From PHBD01 sp964578535 (GTDB lineage Bacteria; Desulfobacterota; Syntrophia; Syntrophales; PHBD01), in NCBI GenBank assembly GCA_964578535.1, contig CAZODI010000009.1, forward strand, positions 29,512 through 93,511: a stretch of 64,000 nt of DNA, written 5' to 3'. Under the pieces are notes generated by a model, which had not been told where the DNA came from, ran no database searches, and was given only the letters and a program-made list of their open reading frames with translations. The number at the start of each line of letters is the position of its first letter. The first letter of the stretch is position 1. Of this stretch, positions 50,886-59,296 are shown piece by piece. Made by a program: the position numbers and the translations under genes.

Positions 50886-52415
50886 TCATCTCCTGTCGGC
50901 GAGGTCCTTTTTCAGGACGTGTTTCAAGACCTTTCCGCTGGGGTTCCGCGGCAGAAGCGGGATGAAGTGGATTGCCCTGGGCCGCTTGAATCCGGCCAGA
51001 TGCTCCTTTCCGAACGACAGCACTTCCTCTTCCGTTGCCTCCATACCGGGCTTCAGGACGACGGCGGCATGGATCTTTTCGCCCCACTGGGGATCGGGCA
51101 GTCCGAAGACCGCGACCTCGGAAACCTTGGGGTGGTTGAGCAGGGTGTCCTCCACTTCCTTGGCGAAGACGTTTTCACCTCCCGTCTTGATCATGTCCTT
51201 GAGGCGGTCCACGAAATACAGGAATCCCTCCCCGTCCTCCCGGACGATGTCACCCGTGTGCAGCCATCCGTCGACAAAGGTGGCCGCTGTCTCCTCTTCC
51301 CGCTTGTAGTATCCCCGGATGACCGCCGGTCCCTTAAGGAGAAGCTCACCGGCCTCACCAGGAGCTACGGCCTCGTTGCGGTCATTGACGATCCGGTACC
51401 CCAGGAGCGGATTGGGGACCCCGATGGCCCCGGATTTCCGGAAGGTGTTCTCGTGGTGGAGCAGGACGGCGTTGCCGCCGCTGGATTCCGTCAGGCCGTA
51501 GACATAGAGGATTTTCGCCCGGGGCATGGATTTCAGGACGTCCCGCTTCAGCTCGTCGGGGAAGGTGGCGGCAGCCGTGGCGAAGATGCGGACATGGGTG
51601 ATGTCGTAGGCGATGGCCTCCGGCACGGCCATGATCCAGCTCCACAGGAAGGGAGGCACGACGATGACGATGGAGACCTTCTCCTGGTGGATCGCCTTCA
51701 TGAACTGGACCGCGTCGAACCGGTGCTGGAGTACGACGGTGGCTCCCGCGGCGAGCAGGGGGTGGAGGCAGTTGTTCTGGATGACATGAAACAGGGGCAG
51801 GACCTGGAGTCCGACGTCGTCGGGGGTGATGTTCATGGCTCCGATGGAGGTGTGGATGGCGATCAGGGCATTGAGGTGGCTGAGCATGGCCAGCTTGGAG
51901 ACGCCTGTCGTGCCGCCGGTGCAGATGAAGCAATAGACGTCGTCGGGCAGGACCTCCACGTCCGGCTCCGCGTCTTTGCCCGATTGAAGGAACGGCTCGT
52001 AGGCGGTTGCCCAGGACGGGACATCCCCGCCGATCTGAATGTATGTTTCCACGTTCGGGAGGTCCGGTCGCATGGGATCCACAGCGGCCTGGAAGTCGGG
52101 GTGAAAGATCAGCGCCCGGGCATCTGAAAGGCTGAGAAGATGTTTGATATCATTGGGGAACAGTCTCGACATGACGGGAAAGAAAACGAATCCCGCTTTG
52201 GCGCAGGCATAATTGGCCTCGACGATGGCCGGAACGTTCTCCGTCAGGACGGCCACCTTGTCGCCCTTCCGGAGGCCCAGAGCCATGAGGGCCTGGGCTA
52301 GTCGGTTGATCCGGCTGTTGAGCTGCCGCCAGGTCCAGCGCTCGCCCTCGAAGATGAGGGCCGTCTTGTCCGCATACTGAATGGCGTTTCTGCGAGGGAT
52401 GTTGCCGATGTTCAT
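50886..52415 (-). CDS. AMP-forming acyl-CoA/fatty acid-CoA ligase
   Basis: A 509-residue ANL-superfamily ligase. CFICTGGTTGVSKLAMLSH is the P-loop, VYGLTESSGG the A5 motif, GWLHTGDIVRED and YFVDRLKDMIKTGGENV the A7/A8 hinge, and PRNPSGKVLKHVL the A10 lysine. It activates a carboxylic acid with ATP and CoA, feeding acyl-CoA into oxidation. Substrate length cannot be told. The ATG at 52415 follows GGGAGGTGCATTC. The next gene upstream (ferredoxin reductase-like) ends 211 bp away on the same strand. Confidence 0.93.
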   Translation of the reverse strand: MNIGNIPRRNAIQYADKTALIFEGERWTWRQLNSRINRLAQALMALGLRKGDKVAVLTENVPAIVEANYACAKAGFVFFPVMSRLFPNDIKHLLSLSDARALIFHPDFQAAVDPMRPDLPNVETYIQIGGDVPSWATAYEPFLQSGKDAEPDVEVLPDDVYCFICTGGTTGVSKLAMLSHLNALIAIHTSIGAMNITPDDVGLQVLPLFHVIQNNCLHPLLAAGATVVLQHRFDAVQFMKAIHQEKVSIVIVVPPFLWSWIMAVPEAIAYDITHVRIFATAAATFPDELKRDVLKSMPRAKILYVYGLTESSGGNAVLLHHENTFRKSGAIGVPNPLLGYRIVNDRNEAVAPGEAGELLLKGPAVIRGYYKREEETAATFVDGWLHTGDIVREDGEGFLYFVDRLKDMIKTGGENVFAKEVEDTLLNHPKVSEVAVFGLPDPQWGEKIHAAVVLKPGMEATEEEVLSFGKEHLAGFKRPRAIHFIPLLPRNPSGKVLKHVLKKDLADRR

Positions 52416-52625
52416 GAATGCACCTCCCGAAGGTCTGGTGCCCCCGGGCGGGAATTCCACCCGGGGGGCGTTCGACATCATTCCTGTCCCGGCACGGGAC
52501 AGCGGCGACGACGATCCGAATACGGGAATTGTCCGGATGGGGCGGATTCCCGACTGAACCCACGGTGTGTCTTCAAAAACAACGTCTCCCTGCGATGAGA
52601 ACACAGGGAGGATGGGAAGGTCCTG

Positions 52626-53786
52626 TTACAGCCGGATTTCCAGATCCGACAGGGGATAGGTCAGGCAGGCGTGAACGTAGTTGAACCAGCGGTCCGATTC
52701 CCGGACGGCGGTGCGGTCCGGCGTGAAGACGCGGCCGCTCAGCACCTTCATCCGGCAGAAGCCGCACTCTCCGCTGCGGCAATGGGAGGGAACAGAGAAC
52801 CCGTTTCGTTCCAGGGAGCTGAGAAGCGGTTCCCCCGCCGCGGCCGGGAATGACGCGCCGCCGCGGATGGTCACCCGGAACATTTGGCCGGCGGAGATTT
52901 CGGAGGGCCACCCGGCTTCCCGGGTCACATCCGACAGGGGGCCGCAGGCCTCTTGTTTGATCCGGCGACGGGGAATCGAAAGCTTGTCCAGCTCCGCATG
53001 GAGGAACCGGTACATCTGCTCGGGTCCGCACAGGTAGAAGGTCTTCCCTTCCGGCGACCCGACGAACCGCCGGATCCGGTCCGCCGTGATGAATCCCCTG
53101 GGACCGCGGTACCCCGGAGGAGGCTCCGAGATCACGAAGCGGACCTTGATGGAGGGATTACGGCGGGCGATTGCCTGCAGCTCCCGCCTGTAGATCACGT
53201 CGTCGGGGGTGCGGCTGCCGTAGATGAGCCAGATCCGCCGGGGCAGGTTGCGCTCGACGGTCTCCCGGATCAGGCTGCGGAAGGGGGTGATCCCCGAGCC
53301 GCCGGCGAGAAAAACGAGGTCGTCGGTGTCGATCAGCGGTTCGTGGTAAAACGTGCCGCCGGGTCCGGAGATGGTGAAGGTCCGGCCGACCCGGACCTCG
53401 TCCAGGAGGTAGGGGGAGACGAATCCGCCGTCCTGGCGGCGGACGGTCAGCTCGTAGAAGCCGCGCTCGTGGGGCGGCGAGGCGATGGAAAACGCCCGGC
53501 CCGTACGGACCCCGCTGATGGTCACAGACCAGTTTACATACTGGCCCGCCCGGAAGGGGGGCAGCTGTCCACTCAGCGCGGCCAGGCGAAAGGTCTTCGC
53601 CGTGGGCGTCTCTTCGCGGACATCCGCTACGGCCACGCCGATCTCTTTCGGGTGGAGCCGGCCGATCACCGAGGCGGCGAAATCCCGGGGCAGCGCCAGA
53701 TCGCCGCAGGCCCGTTCCAGGACCTGGCGCTCCCGTGCCGCTTCCGCATAGCCTTCCACCTGGTTCAGGTATTCTTCAATGTTCAA
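52626..53786 (-). CDS. Ferredoxin:NAD(P)H reductase-like protein with a C-terminal 2Fe-2S domain
   Basis: A 386-residue protein: FAD-binding domain (FRAGQYVNWSV; GRAFSIASPP), NAD(P)-binding domain (FLAGGSGITPFRSL ... YLCGPEQMY), and a plant-type ferredoxin domain (SHCRSGECGFCRMKVLSG plus HACLTYP), with the C-x4-C-x2-C-n-C iron-sulphur ligands. Such enzymes carry electrons from NAD(P)H to an oxygenase or reductase partner. I place the start at TTG 53786, which follows AGGGGATCGGCA; a TTG at 53804 is weaker. It lies directly after the CrtI-like gene, so the two are probably partners. Confidence 0.9.
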   Translation of the reverse strand: MNIEEYLNQVEGYAEAARERQVLERACGDLALPRDFAASVIGRLHPKEIGVAVADVREETPTAKTFRLAALSGQLPPFRAGQYVNWSVTISGVRTGRAFSIASPPHERGFYELTVRRQDGGFVSPYLLDEVRVGRTFTISGPGGTFYHEPLIDTDDLVFLAGGSGITPFRSLIRETVERNLPRRIWLIYGSRTPDDVIYRRELQAIARRNPSIKVRFVISEPPPGYRGPRGFITADRIRRFVGSPEGKTFYLCGPEQMYRFLHAELDKLSIPRRRIKQEACGPLSDVTREAGWPSEISAGQMFRVTIRGGASFPAAAGEPLLSSLERNGFSVPSHCRSGECGFCRMKVLSGRVFTPDRTAVRESDRWFNYVHACLTYPLSDLEIRL

Positions 53787-53796
53787 TGCCGATCCC

Positions 53797-55305
53797 CTAT
53801 GCAAGTTTCTTCAAGGCCATGGAGCCCGCCAGGAATCCGGAGGTCATGCAGGTCTGGTATCCGCCGCCGGGGAGGGTCCAGGCGGAGGCGAAATAGAGGC
53901 CCTCCAGGGGCGAGCGGTTGCCCAGCCGGAGAAGGCCGGAATCCGAGAGGTACTGGTCGAAGCCGTAGATACTGCCCCCGGGGTTGCCGGTGTAGCGCAT
54001 GTTTGTGAGGGGCGTCGCCACCTCCACGACCTCGAGATGATCGCGAAGCCCCGGGAAATACCGCTCCGCCTGATCGAACATGGAGGCGGCGAAGGCGTTC
54101 TTTTCCTCGACGTACCGCTCCGGCGGCACCAGGTACCACGGCCTGGCATAGCTGGCCGCCGTCATGACGATGGCCGCCGTTCCGGGCGGGGAGAATCCGG
54201 GATCGGAGGCGGTGTAGCTTGTGAAGAGCATCCCCCTGGGCGGTTCCAGGGTGAAGGCCGTCTGCCAGGCCTCCTCGATCCGATTCCCGAAATGGATGAA
54301 GTTCTCGTGGGTGGTCGCCCCGACGGCCTCGGGAGGACAGTCGAGGCCGGCATAGACGTTCACGGTGGAGAACCCGATCCGGCGGCTGTTCACCTGGCGG
54401 CGGTAAGCCTCCGGGACCCGGTCGATCCCGACCAGGTCGCTCAGGGTCGAGGGGATGCTGGCGTTGGAGACGACGATCCTTGTCTCCACCTCCTCACCTT
54501 CGTCCGTGATCACAGCCCGGACGGCTCCGTCCTTCAGGACGATCCGCCGGACGCCGCACCCCAGCCGCACCTCCCCGCCGCTCTCCGCAAAGGTCTCCAG
54601 GAAGGCGTTGGACAGGGCCTGGTTGCGACCCCGGATGTGCATGGGATGCTGCTTCAAGAGAGCGTCCCAGCAGGAAGCCATCATGTGGAAAGGAACCTTG
54701 GAGGGCGGCAGGCCCAGATAGGACCAGAAGGGGGAGACGGCGCTCTTGAGGTCTTCGTCCCGGAAGAAGTGATCCCTCACCTCGCCGTAGGTTTTCATCC
54801 CCCAGCGCGAGAAGGCGGGAAAGCTATCCGGGGCCAGGTCCGCAGCCCGTTTCTTCGCCGCCACGAAGACGCCCGAGAGATCGCGGGCGAGGTCTTTCAT
54901 CAGGGCGAAAAAATCCCGGATCCCGTCGGCTTCCCGGGGGAACCGGTCTGCCAGGACGGCGATCGCTTCTTCCCAGTCGGGGGGGATGGTCACGTCGATC
55001 CGGTCGTCCATGACCCGGTAGAGTTCCTTCAGGGGGATAAATTCGATCCTGGAGGCGACGCCCAGGAAGTCCAGATACTCGAAGAGCCTGCCCCTCTTCC
55101 CGGGGATCCCGATCCCCGAGAGCACGTGGAGGGAGGCGTCAAACTCAAACCGACCGCGGCGGAATGAACTGGCGTATCCCCCTGGGACATGGTGGCGCTC
55201 CAGGAGCAGGACCTTTTTCCCACAGCGAGCCAGGAAGGTGGCGGCCGACATTCCCCCGAGCCCGGCTCCGACGACCACGGCATCGAATTTCTTGTCCATG
55301 CGCAT
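53797..55305 (-). CDS. FAD-dependent CrtI/phytoene desaturase-type oxidoreductase
   Basis: A 502-residue flavoprotein. It begins with the FAD dinucleotide fold DAVVVGAGLGGMSAATFLARCGKKVLLLERHHVPGG and ends SAWTLPGGGYQTCMTSGFLAG, as in the phytoene desaturase/RetSat family. No carotenoid pathway gene is nearby. Members in anaerobes may act on polyprenoids, retinoid-like or steroid compounds. The adjacent ferredoxin-reductase-like gene could return electrons. ATG 55305; an alternative at 55299 removes two residues. Confidence 0.88.
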   Translation of the reverse strand: MRMDKKFDAVVVGAGLGGMSAATFLARCGKKVLLLERHHVPGGYASSFRRGRFEFDASLHVLSGIGIPGKRGRLFEYLDFLGVASRIEFIPLKELYRVMDDRIDVTIPPDWEEAIAVLADRFPREADGIRDFFALMKDLARDLSGVFVAAKKRAADLAPDSFPAFSRWGMKTYGEVRDHFFRDEDLKSAVSPFWSYLGLPPSKVPFHMMASCWDALLKQHPMHIRGRNQALSNAFLETFAESGGEVRLGCGVRRIVLKDGAVRAVITDEGEEVETRIVVSNASIPSTLSDLVGIDRVPEAYRRQVNSRRIGFSTVNVYAGLDCPPEAVGATTHENFIHFGNRIEEAWQTAFTLEPPRGMLFTSYTASDPGFSPPGTAAIVMTAASYARPWYLVPPERYVEEKNAFAASMFDQAERYFPGLRDHLEVVEVATPLTNMRYTGNPGGSIYGFDQYLSDSGLLRLGNRSPLEGLYFASAWTLPGGGYQTCMTSGFLAGSMALKKLA

Positions 55306-55746
55306 TCCCGTTCCGGCATCGGTTTCAGGCCGGTATCCGGCAGGCGAAACGCCCCTTTATGGATCTCAGGAGGCTTTCACTGCCCGGAATGGAGTTTTGT
55401 TCCGTTCCGCTGCTCCGTGAAGCTCAACGGAGAGGTGAGCTAAAATCCTCATTGTTTTAGCCGGAAATATGCCAACGGCGGTACCTTCCCGTTTGTATGG
55501 ATTACCTCTTAACATTCTTTAGTTATTTCAATTTGATGGGGATATGTGGCCGGTGGTTTGTCCCCTCGGGGAGGATGCATTCCAACCGCCGATTTTGGAT
55601 GAATCCTGATCAAACAGGGTATCCGCAGCCGCCTGCAGGATATCTTTCGCAAGGAACATATTGATATGGGAGAATAATATGGTGTGGCTGAAACCGGACC
55701 AGGGCTGCGGACGAAAATCATCCGGTTCCGGGAAAACTGCGATGAA
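55306..55746. other. Intergenic region upstream of the CrtI-like gene
   Basis: About 440 bp with no gene I can support. It is less GC-rich than its neighbours in part (55440-55690). The palindromic element begins at 55747. Confidence 0.4.
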
Positions 55747-56224
55747 CGGATTTCAAGTCCGCACCTCTTCCTCATTCTTTTTTTCTAGAAAAGGGCATCC
55801 GCGGGCTGGCGTCCAACTCGCAGGAGAGGGGCTTCCCTCGCGCTCAGAAGCGTTTTTTCGACCCTGCATCGTCTCGCTCCGCTGCAAAGTCATAACTCGC
55901 GCCCAGGGGCGCTCAGACAGATGACTTTGCGGGCGCTGCGCTGCGACGGCAGGGTGCCCCGAAAAAGCCGCTATTCGCGCTCCGGGAAGCCCCTCCTCCC
56001 CGACGGACGTTCGCGGGGGCGCGACCGGGGGTTCCCAGAGGAGCCATTGGAAAACGTTTCCGGACCCCAGGCTCTTCGGTTTCAGAAGGCGAAGAGCGGA
56101 AACGTTTTCGCGACAGCGGGAACCCCCGTGGCAGCCCCCGTGCCGATATGCTCCGTACAACAGGAAAGGTGATCCGGCTTGGTATGAAAGGAATATAAAG
56201 GAAGAAGTGCGGACTTGAAATCCG
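55747..56224. repeat. 478-bp nested palindromic element with terminal inverted repeats and two long hairpins
   Basis: The ends are inverted copies: CGGATTTCAAGTCCGCAC (55747-55764) and its exact reverse complement at 56207-56224; the match extends to 25 of 26 bases. Inside is a long imperfect hairpin (55823-55999: GGGGCTTCCC against GGGAAGCCCC, with arms of about 85 bases). A second hairpin (56014-56140) is built from four paired blocks: CGGGGGC/GCCCCCG, CGGGGGTTCCC/GGGAACCCCCG, GAAAACGTTTCCG/CGGAAACGTTTTC and CTCTTCG/CGAAGAG. No protein is encoded. A partial relative lies at 1734. Confidence 0.85.
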
Positions 56225-56237
56225 CTCGCTGCAACAG

Positions 56238-58484
56238 TCAACCTCCTTGACCGGTAGCCTCCACCCGGCAGGGAACATAGCGGTGCATGGGTGTTCCCAG
56301 CCAATCCCGGTGGGTGTTCTTGGTCAGGCGGTTCACGTTCACCCCGTGCATTTTTCCATCGTAAACCAGGCCGAAGCCGTGGGGAATGACCACGTGTCCT
56401 TGCCGCGCCGTCTCCGTCACCTCCGCCTCAATCTCCACGGAGCCTGCCTCCGTCGTGACCCGGACGGTCTGCCCGTCGGCGATGTGCAGCGCCTCGGCGT
56501 CGGCGGGATGGATCAGCAGGGTGCAGTCTCGTTTCCCTTCGTTCCAGGCGGGGTTTCTCATGAGGGTGGTGGCGTTCATGCTGAAGTGCCGACCGGCCAT
56601 GAGAATGAGCGGGAACACCGGGTCCGGTTCCAGGGCTTTCCTCTCGTTTTCCGCGGTGATGCTTTCCAGTTCCGCCCGGATTTCCGGAATGACGAGGTTG
56701 ATCTTCCCGTCTTCCGTCCGGACGGATTCCAGGTTGGTTTCCGGGTCCACCTGACCGATCCAGATCCCTTCCGGGTGGTCCATGATCTTCTGGAAGATTT
56801 CCTCCCCCATACCCAGTCCCGGTGTGAAGCCCGCCCGGGCTGCGTCCTTGCGGAAGGACTTGGGAAGGGTCTGGAGCATCCCCCAGAGAGCGGCCAGGTG
56901 AACGGACCCCAAGGCCTTGCCAAGGGTCTTCCCAAGAATGAACGGGATGGTCTTCATCGCCGCCGGCTCTTTCCCGATGTAGTCCATCAGGGCCATCCCA
57001 AACGCGGCGCGTCCCTCCTCCGCCGCTTTGTACAGGCTGTCCGGGATGGGAGGAATCAGTCCCAGCCGGTCCGCCAGGCGGAGGTGGATCTCGCCGAGTT
57101 CCAGGGGCTCCCCTTCGGGCTGGATGATGGGACGCCTCATCTGGAAGAAGATCCCTGGATAGGTCATCGCGAAAAAGGTCCCGTCCCAGGATTCGTAGGC
57201 GGAGCGGGAGGGAAGAACGTAATGCGACAGGACGGCCGTTTCCGTCATGGCCAGTTCCGCCGTGACGAGGAGATCGAGCCTCTTGAAGGCCTCTTCGTAG
57301 GCGGTGGTGTCGGCGTAGGAGCGCAGGGGGTTCGAACCGGAGACCAGGACCGCCCGGAGCCTCTCCGGATGGTCCGAGAGGATCTCCTCGGGCATGGCGT
57401 TGGGCGGATAGCAGCCCGTGATCGGGGGGAAATTCGTGGCCGTCGTCCGCCAGGACTTCGGGTCCCGTTCGTCGGAGTGGGCCCCGATGGGCATCATGTG
57501 GCCGCGGAAAACGTTGCCGCCGCGGACGCCGATCCGTCCGCAGATCGCCAGCAGGGTCGCCGCCAGCCAGGATGAGACGGCGCTGTGGCGGTTCATCATG
57601 ATACCCAGGTCGTAGCGGAGACAGGATTTCCGAGTGGCGAAGAGGCGGCAGATTTCATGGACGCGGTCGTAGTCCAGTTCGCAGGCGCGGACAGCCTCAC
57701 GGGTGTCGAAGTCCGCAAAGAGGGACCGGATCTCTTCCAGGCCGGAGGTGTGCTTTGCGATGTATTCCCTGTTTTCCCAGCCCTCCCGGAGGATGATGGC
57801 AATCATGGCCCGCATGAGCAGTGCGTCCGTTCCGGGGCGGATGGGAAGGTGGATGTCGGCGATCTTTGCCGTTTCGGAGAGGCGGGGGTCGATCACGACG
57901 AGCATCTTCTCCGGATCTTTGGCAATCCGCTGCAGGTGTCTGGGCGACTGGGGGATCTGGTGGCTTTGCATGCCGTTCCAGCCGAACACCAGGAGGAAAT
58001 CCGTTTCCTCGGGGTCGATTTCGATATGGATGTTCTGGCGTCCGTACATCCGCCCGCCGGTCCAGAACAGGCCGGAGAATTCCTGGGTGAGGGCGCTGTA
58101 GTGGTAGCGGGATCCCAGGCCCCGCATGAGCCGGACGCCGAAGGCGGCCTCGAAATGGCACCCCTGGCCGCCGCCGCCCATATAGGCGAGGGAACGGGGT
58201 CCGTATTGCCCGATGATGTCCTTCAGCCTGCTGCCGATCTCGTCGATGGCCTGTTCCCAGGAGATCCGCTCGAACCGGTCTCCCACCCGCTTCAGGGGGT
58301 GTTTCAGGCGGTCGGCGTTATGCTGATGGTTGGCGATATTCATTCCTTTTCGGCAGACATATCCCTCGCTGCGGGCGTTCGATTTGTCGCCCCTCACCCT
58401 GACGATGCGGTTGTCTTCCACTTCGACCACCAGTCCGCAGTTCTGGGCGCACAGCACACAGCCGGTATGAAATGTCGCAGCCAT
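56238..58484 (-). CDS. Molybdopterin oxidoreductase (DMSO reductase family), single large subunit
   Basis: A 748-residue molybdenum enzyme. The N-terminal 4Fe-4S motif is FHTGCVLCAQNCGLVV then EGYVCRKG (C-x2-C-x3-C-x27-C). The middle has RISWEQAIDEIG, FGWNGMQSHQ and VLVSGSNPLRSYAD. The C-terminal domain (about 620-748) binds the second guanine dinucleotide. Loop MGGGGQGCHFEAAFG may carry the residue next to Mo. No electron-transfer or membrane subunit is encoded alongside, so the redox partner is unclear. The ATG at 58484 follows AAAGGAGGAAGATC. A MarR gene lies just upstream on the same strand. Confidence 0.88.
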   Translation of the reverse strand: MAATFHTGCVLCAQNCGLVVEVEDNRIVRVRGDKSNARSEGYVCRKGMNIANHQHNADRLKHPLKRVGDRFERISWEQAIDEIGSRLKDIIGQYGPRSLAYMGGGGQGCHFEAAFGVRLMRGLGSRYHYSALTQEFSGLFWTGGRMYGRQNIHIEIDPEETDFLLVFGWNGMQSHQIPQSPRHLQRIAKDPEKMLVVIDPRLSETAKIADIHLPIRPGTDALLMRAMIAIILREGWENREYIAKHTSGLEEIRSLFADFDTREAVRACELDYDRVHEICRLFATRKSCLRYDLGIMMNRHSAVSSWLAATLLAICGRIGVRGGNVFRGHMMPIGAHSDERDPKSWRTTATNFPPITGCYPPNAMPEEILSDHPERLRAVLVSGSNPLRSYADTTAYEEAFKRLDLLVTAELAMTETAVLSHYVLPSRSAYESWDGTFFAMTYPGIFFQMRRPIIQPEGEPLELGEIHLRLADRLGLIPPIPDSLYKAAEEGRAAFGMALMDYIGKEPAAMKTIPFILGKTLGKALGSVHLAALWGMLQTLPKSFRKDAARAGFTPGLGMGEEIFQKIMDHPEGIWIGQVDPETNLESVRTEDGKINLVIPEIRAELESITAENERKALEPDPVFPLILMAGRHFSMNATTLMRNPAWNEGKRDCTLLIHPADAEALHIADGQTVRVTTEAGSVEIEAEVTETARQGHVVIPHGFGLVYDGKMHGVNVNRLTKNTHRDWLGTPMHRYVPCRVEATGQGG

Positions 58485-58522
58485 GATCTTCCTCCTTTGC
58501 TGAAGAACTCAATCCCGATTCA

Positions 58523-58948
58523 TCATGATTTTGCCGCGGAAGCCCGCAGTTTTGCGATAAGGCGCCGCAGCTCGCTGTTCTCGCTTGCCGAGATATTTGC
58601 CAGAAATTCCACGTTCGCCTCGGCGATCACCCGGACAGCCTCGGTCCCCATGGCCCGGCCCTGATCCGTCAAATGGATCTGGATGGACCGGCGATCTGCA
58701 GGATTGCCCTTTCGTTCGATCAGTTGAGCCGCTTCGAGGCGGTCGATGATTCCCGTCAGGGTGGCGCTGTCCAGCTCCGTTTTCCGGCCCAGCTCACTGG
58801 AGGTGATCCGGTCTTCCACGTGGAGGGCCCCCAGGATCATGGCCTGAACCGGCGTGATGTTCAGTTCCGAGACCTTGTGGTTCAGGAAACGGTTTGCCGT
58901 CTGGCTTGCTTTGGCGAGCTGGAAAAAAATGCAATCTTCTAATTTCAA
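58523..58948 (-). CDS. MarR-family transcriptional regulator
   Basis: A 141-residue winged-helix regulator. HKVSELNITPVQAMILGALHVEDRITSSELGRKTELDSATLTGIIDRLEAAQLIERKGNPADRRSIQIHLTDQG is the MarR DNA-binding core. It starts with TTG (58948) after GGAGGTTCGCT. Its promoter at 58992-59020 is overlapped by an inverted repeat, so it is probably autoregulated, and the molybdopterin oxidoreductase gene 38 bp downstream is likely controlled with it. Confidence 0.9.
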   Translation of the reverse strand: MKLEDCIFFQLAKASQTANRFLNHKVSELNITPVQAMILGALHVEDRITSSELGRKTELDSATLTGIIDRLEAAQLIERKGNPADRRSIQIHLTDQGRAMGTEAVRVIAEANVEFLANISASENSELRRLIAKLRASAAKS

Positions 58949-58960
58949 AAGCGAACCTCC

Positions 58961-58999
58961 ATAATGCTTGCCTGCAATTTACTTGCGTGCGAGCATAAT
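58961..58999. promoter_or_regulatory. Inverted repeat, probable MarR operator
   Basis: ATAATGCTTGC (58961-58971) and GCGAGCATAAT (58989-58999) are inverted with 9 of 11 bases matching. The right half overlaps the -10 box of the marR promoter. Confidence 0.6.
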
Positions 59000-59020
59000 G
59001 GAAAAGGTCAACCCTGTCAA
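58992..59020 (-). promoter_or_regulatory. Promoter of marR and the molybdopterin oxidoreductase gene
   Basis: On the minus strand TTGACA (59020-59015), 17 bp, then TATGCT (58997-58992). The -35 box is a perfect consensus. Confidence 0.75.
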
Positions 59021-59296
59021 GCGTCATTGCTCCCGGGTGGTGATTTCCAAGATGAAACATCGTCTGTACAAAGAATGCAGCGTAGGGAGCAAGGAAGGAG
59101 GCATTCAAGGCTCCCTGGTGGCAGGTTCGGTCTCTCTGAAGCAGTCCGCGAGACCTTCACGGCCTGTTGTCGCTTCCATAATATCCATCGGATATCCGTC
59201 CTTTACACGGCGTGGGAATTTGTTTATCAATAGATCCTCAAGGCCGCGGATCGTCGGATTTCCCAAACCAACCAACATTTGCATAAGGAGGGCACG
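59021..59296. other. Intergenic region before the second BKACE gene
   Basis: About 276 bp between the divergent marR and BKACE genes. No gene or convincing promoter is seen apart from the ribosome site AAGGAGG at its end. Confidence 0.35.

Noticed and set aside
53779..55167. 462-residue plus-strand frame opposite the CrtI-like gene
   Set aside because: Shadow of the real gene; no motif and no ribosome site.
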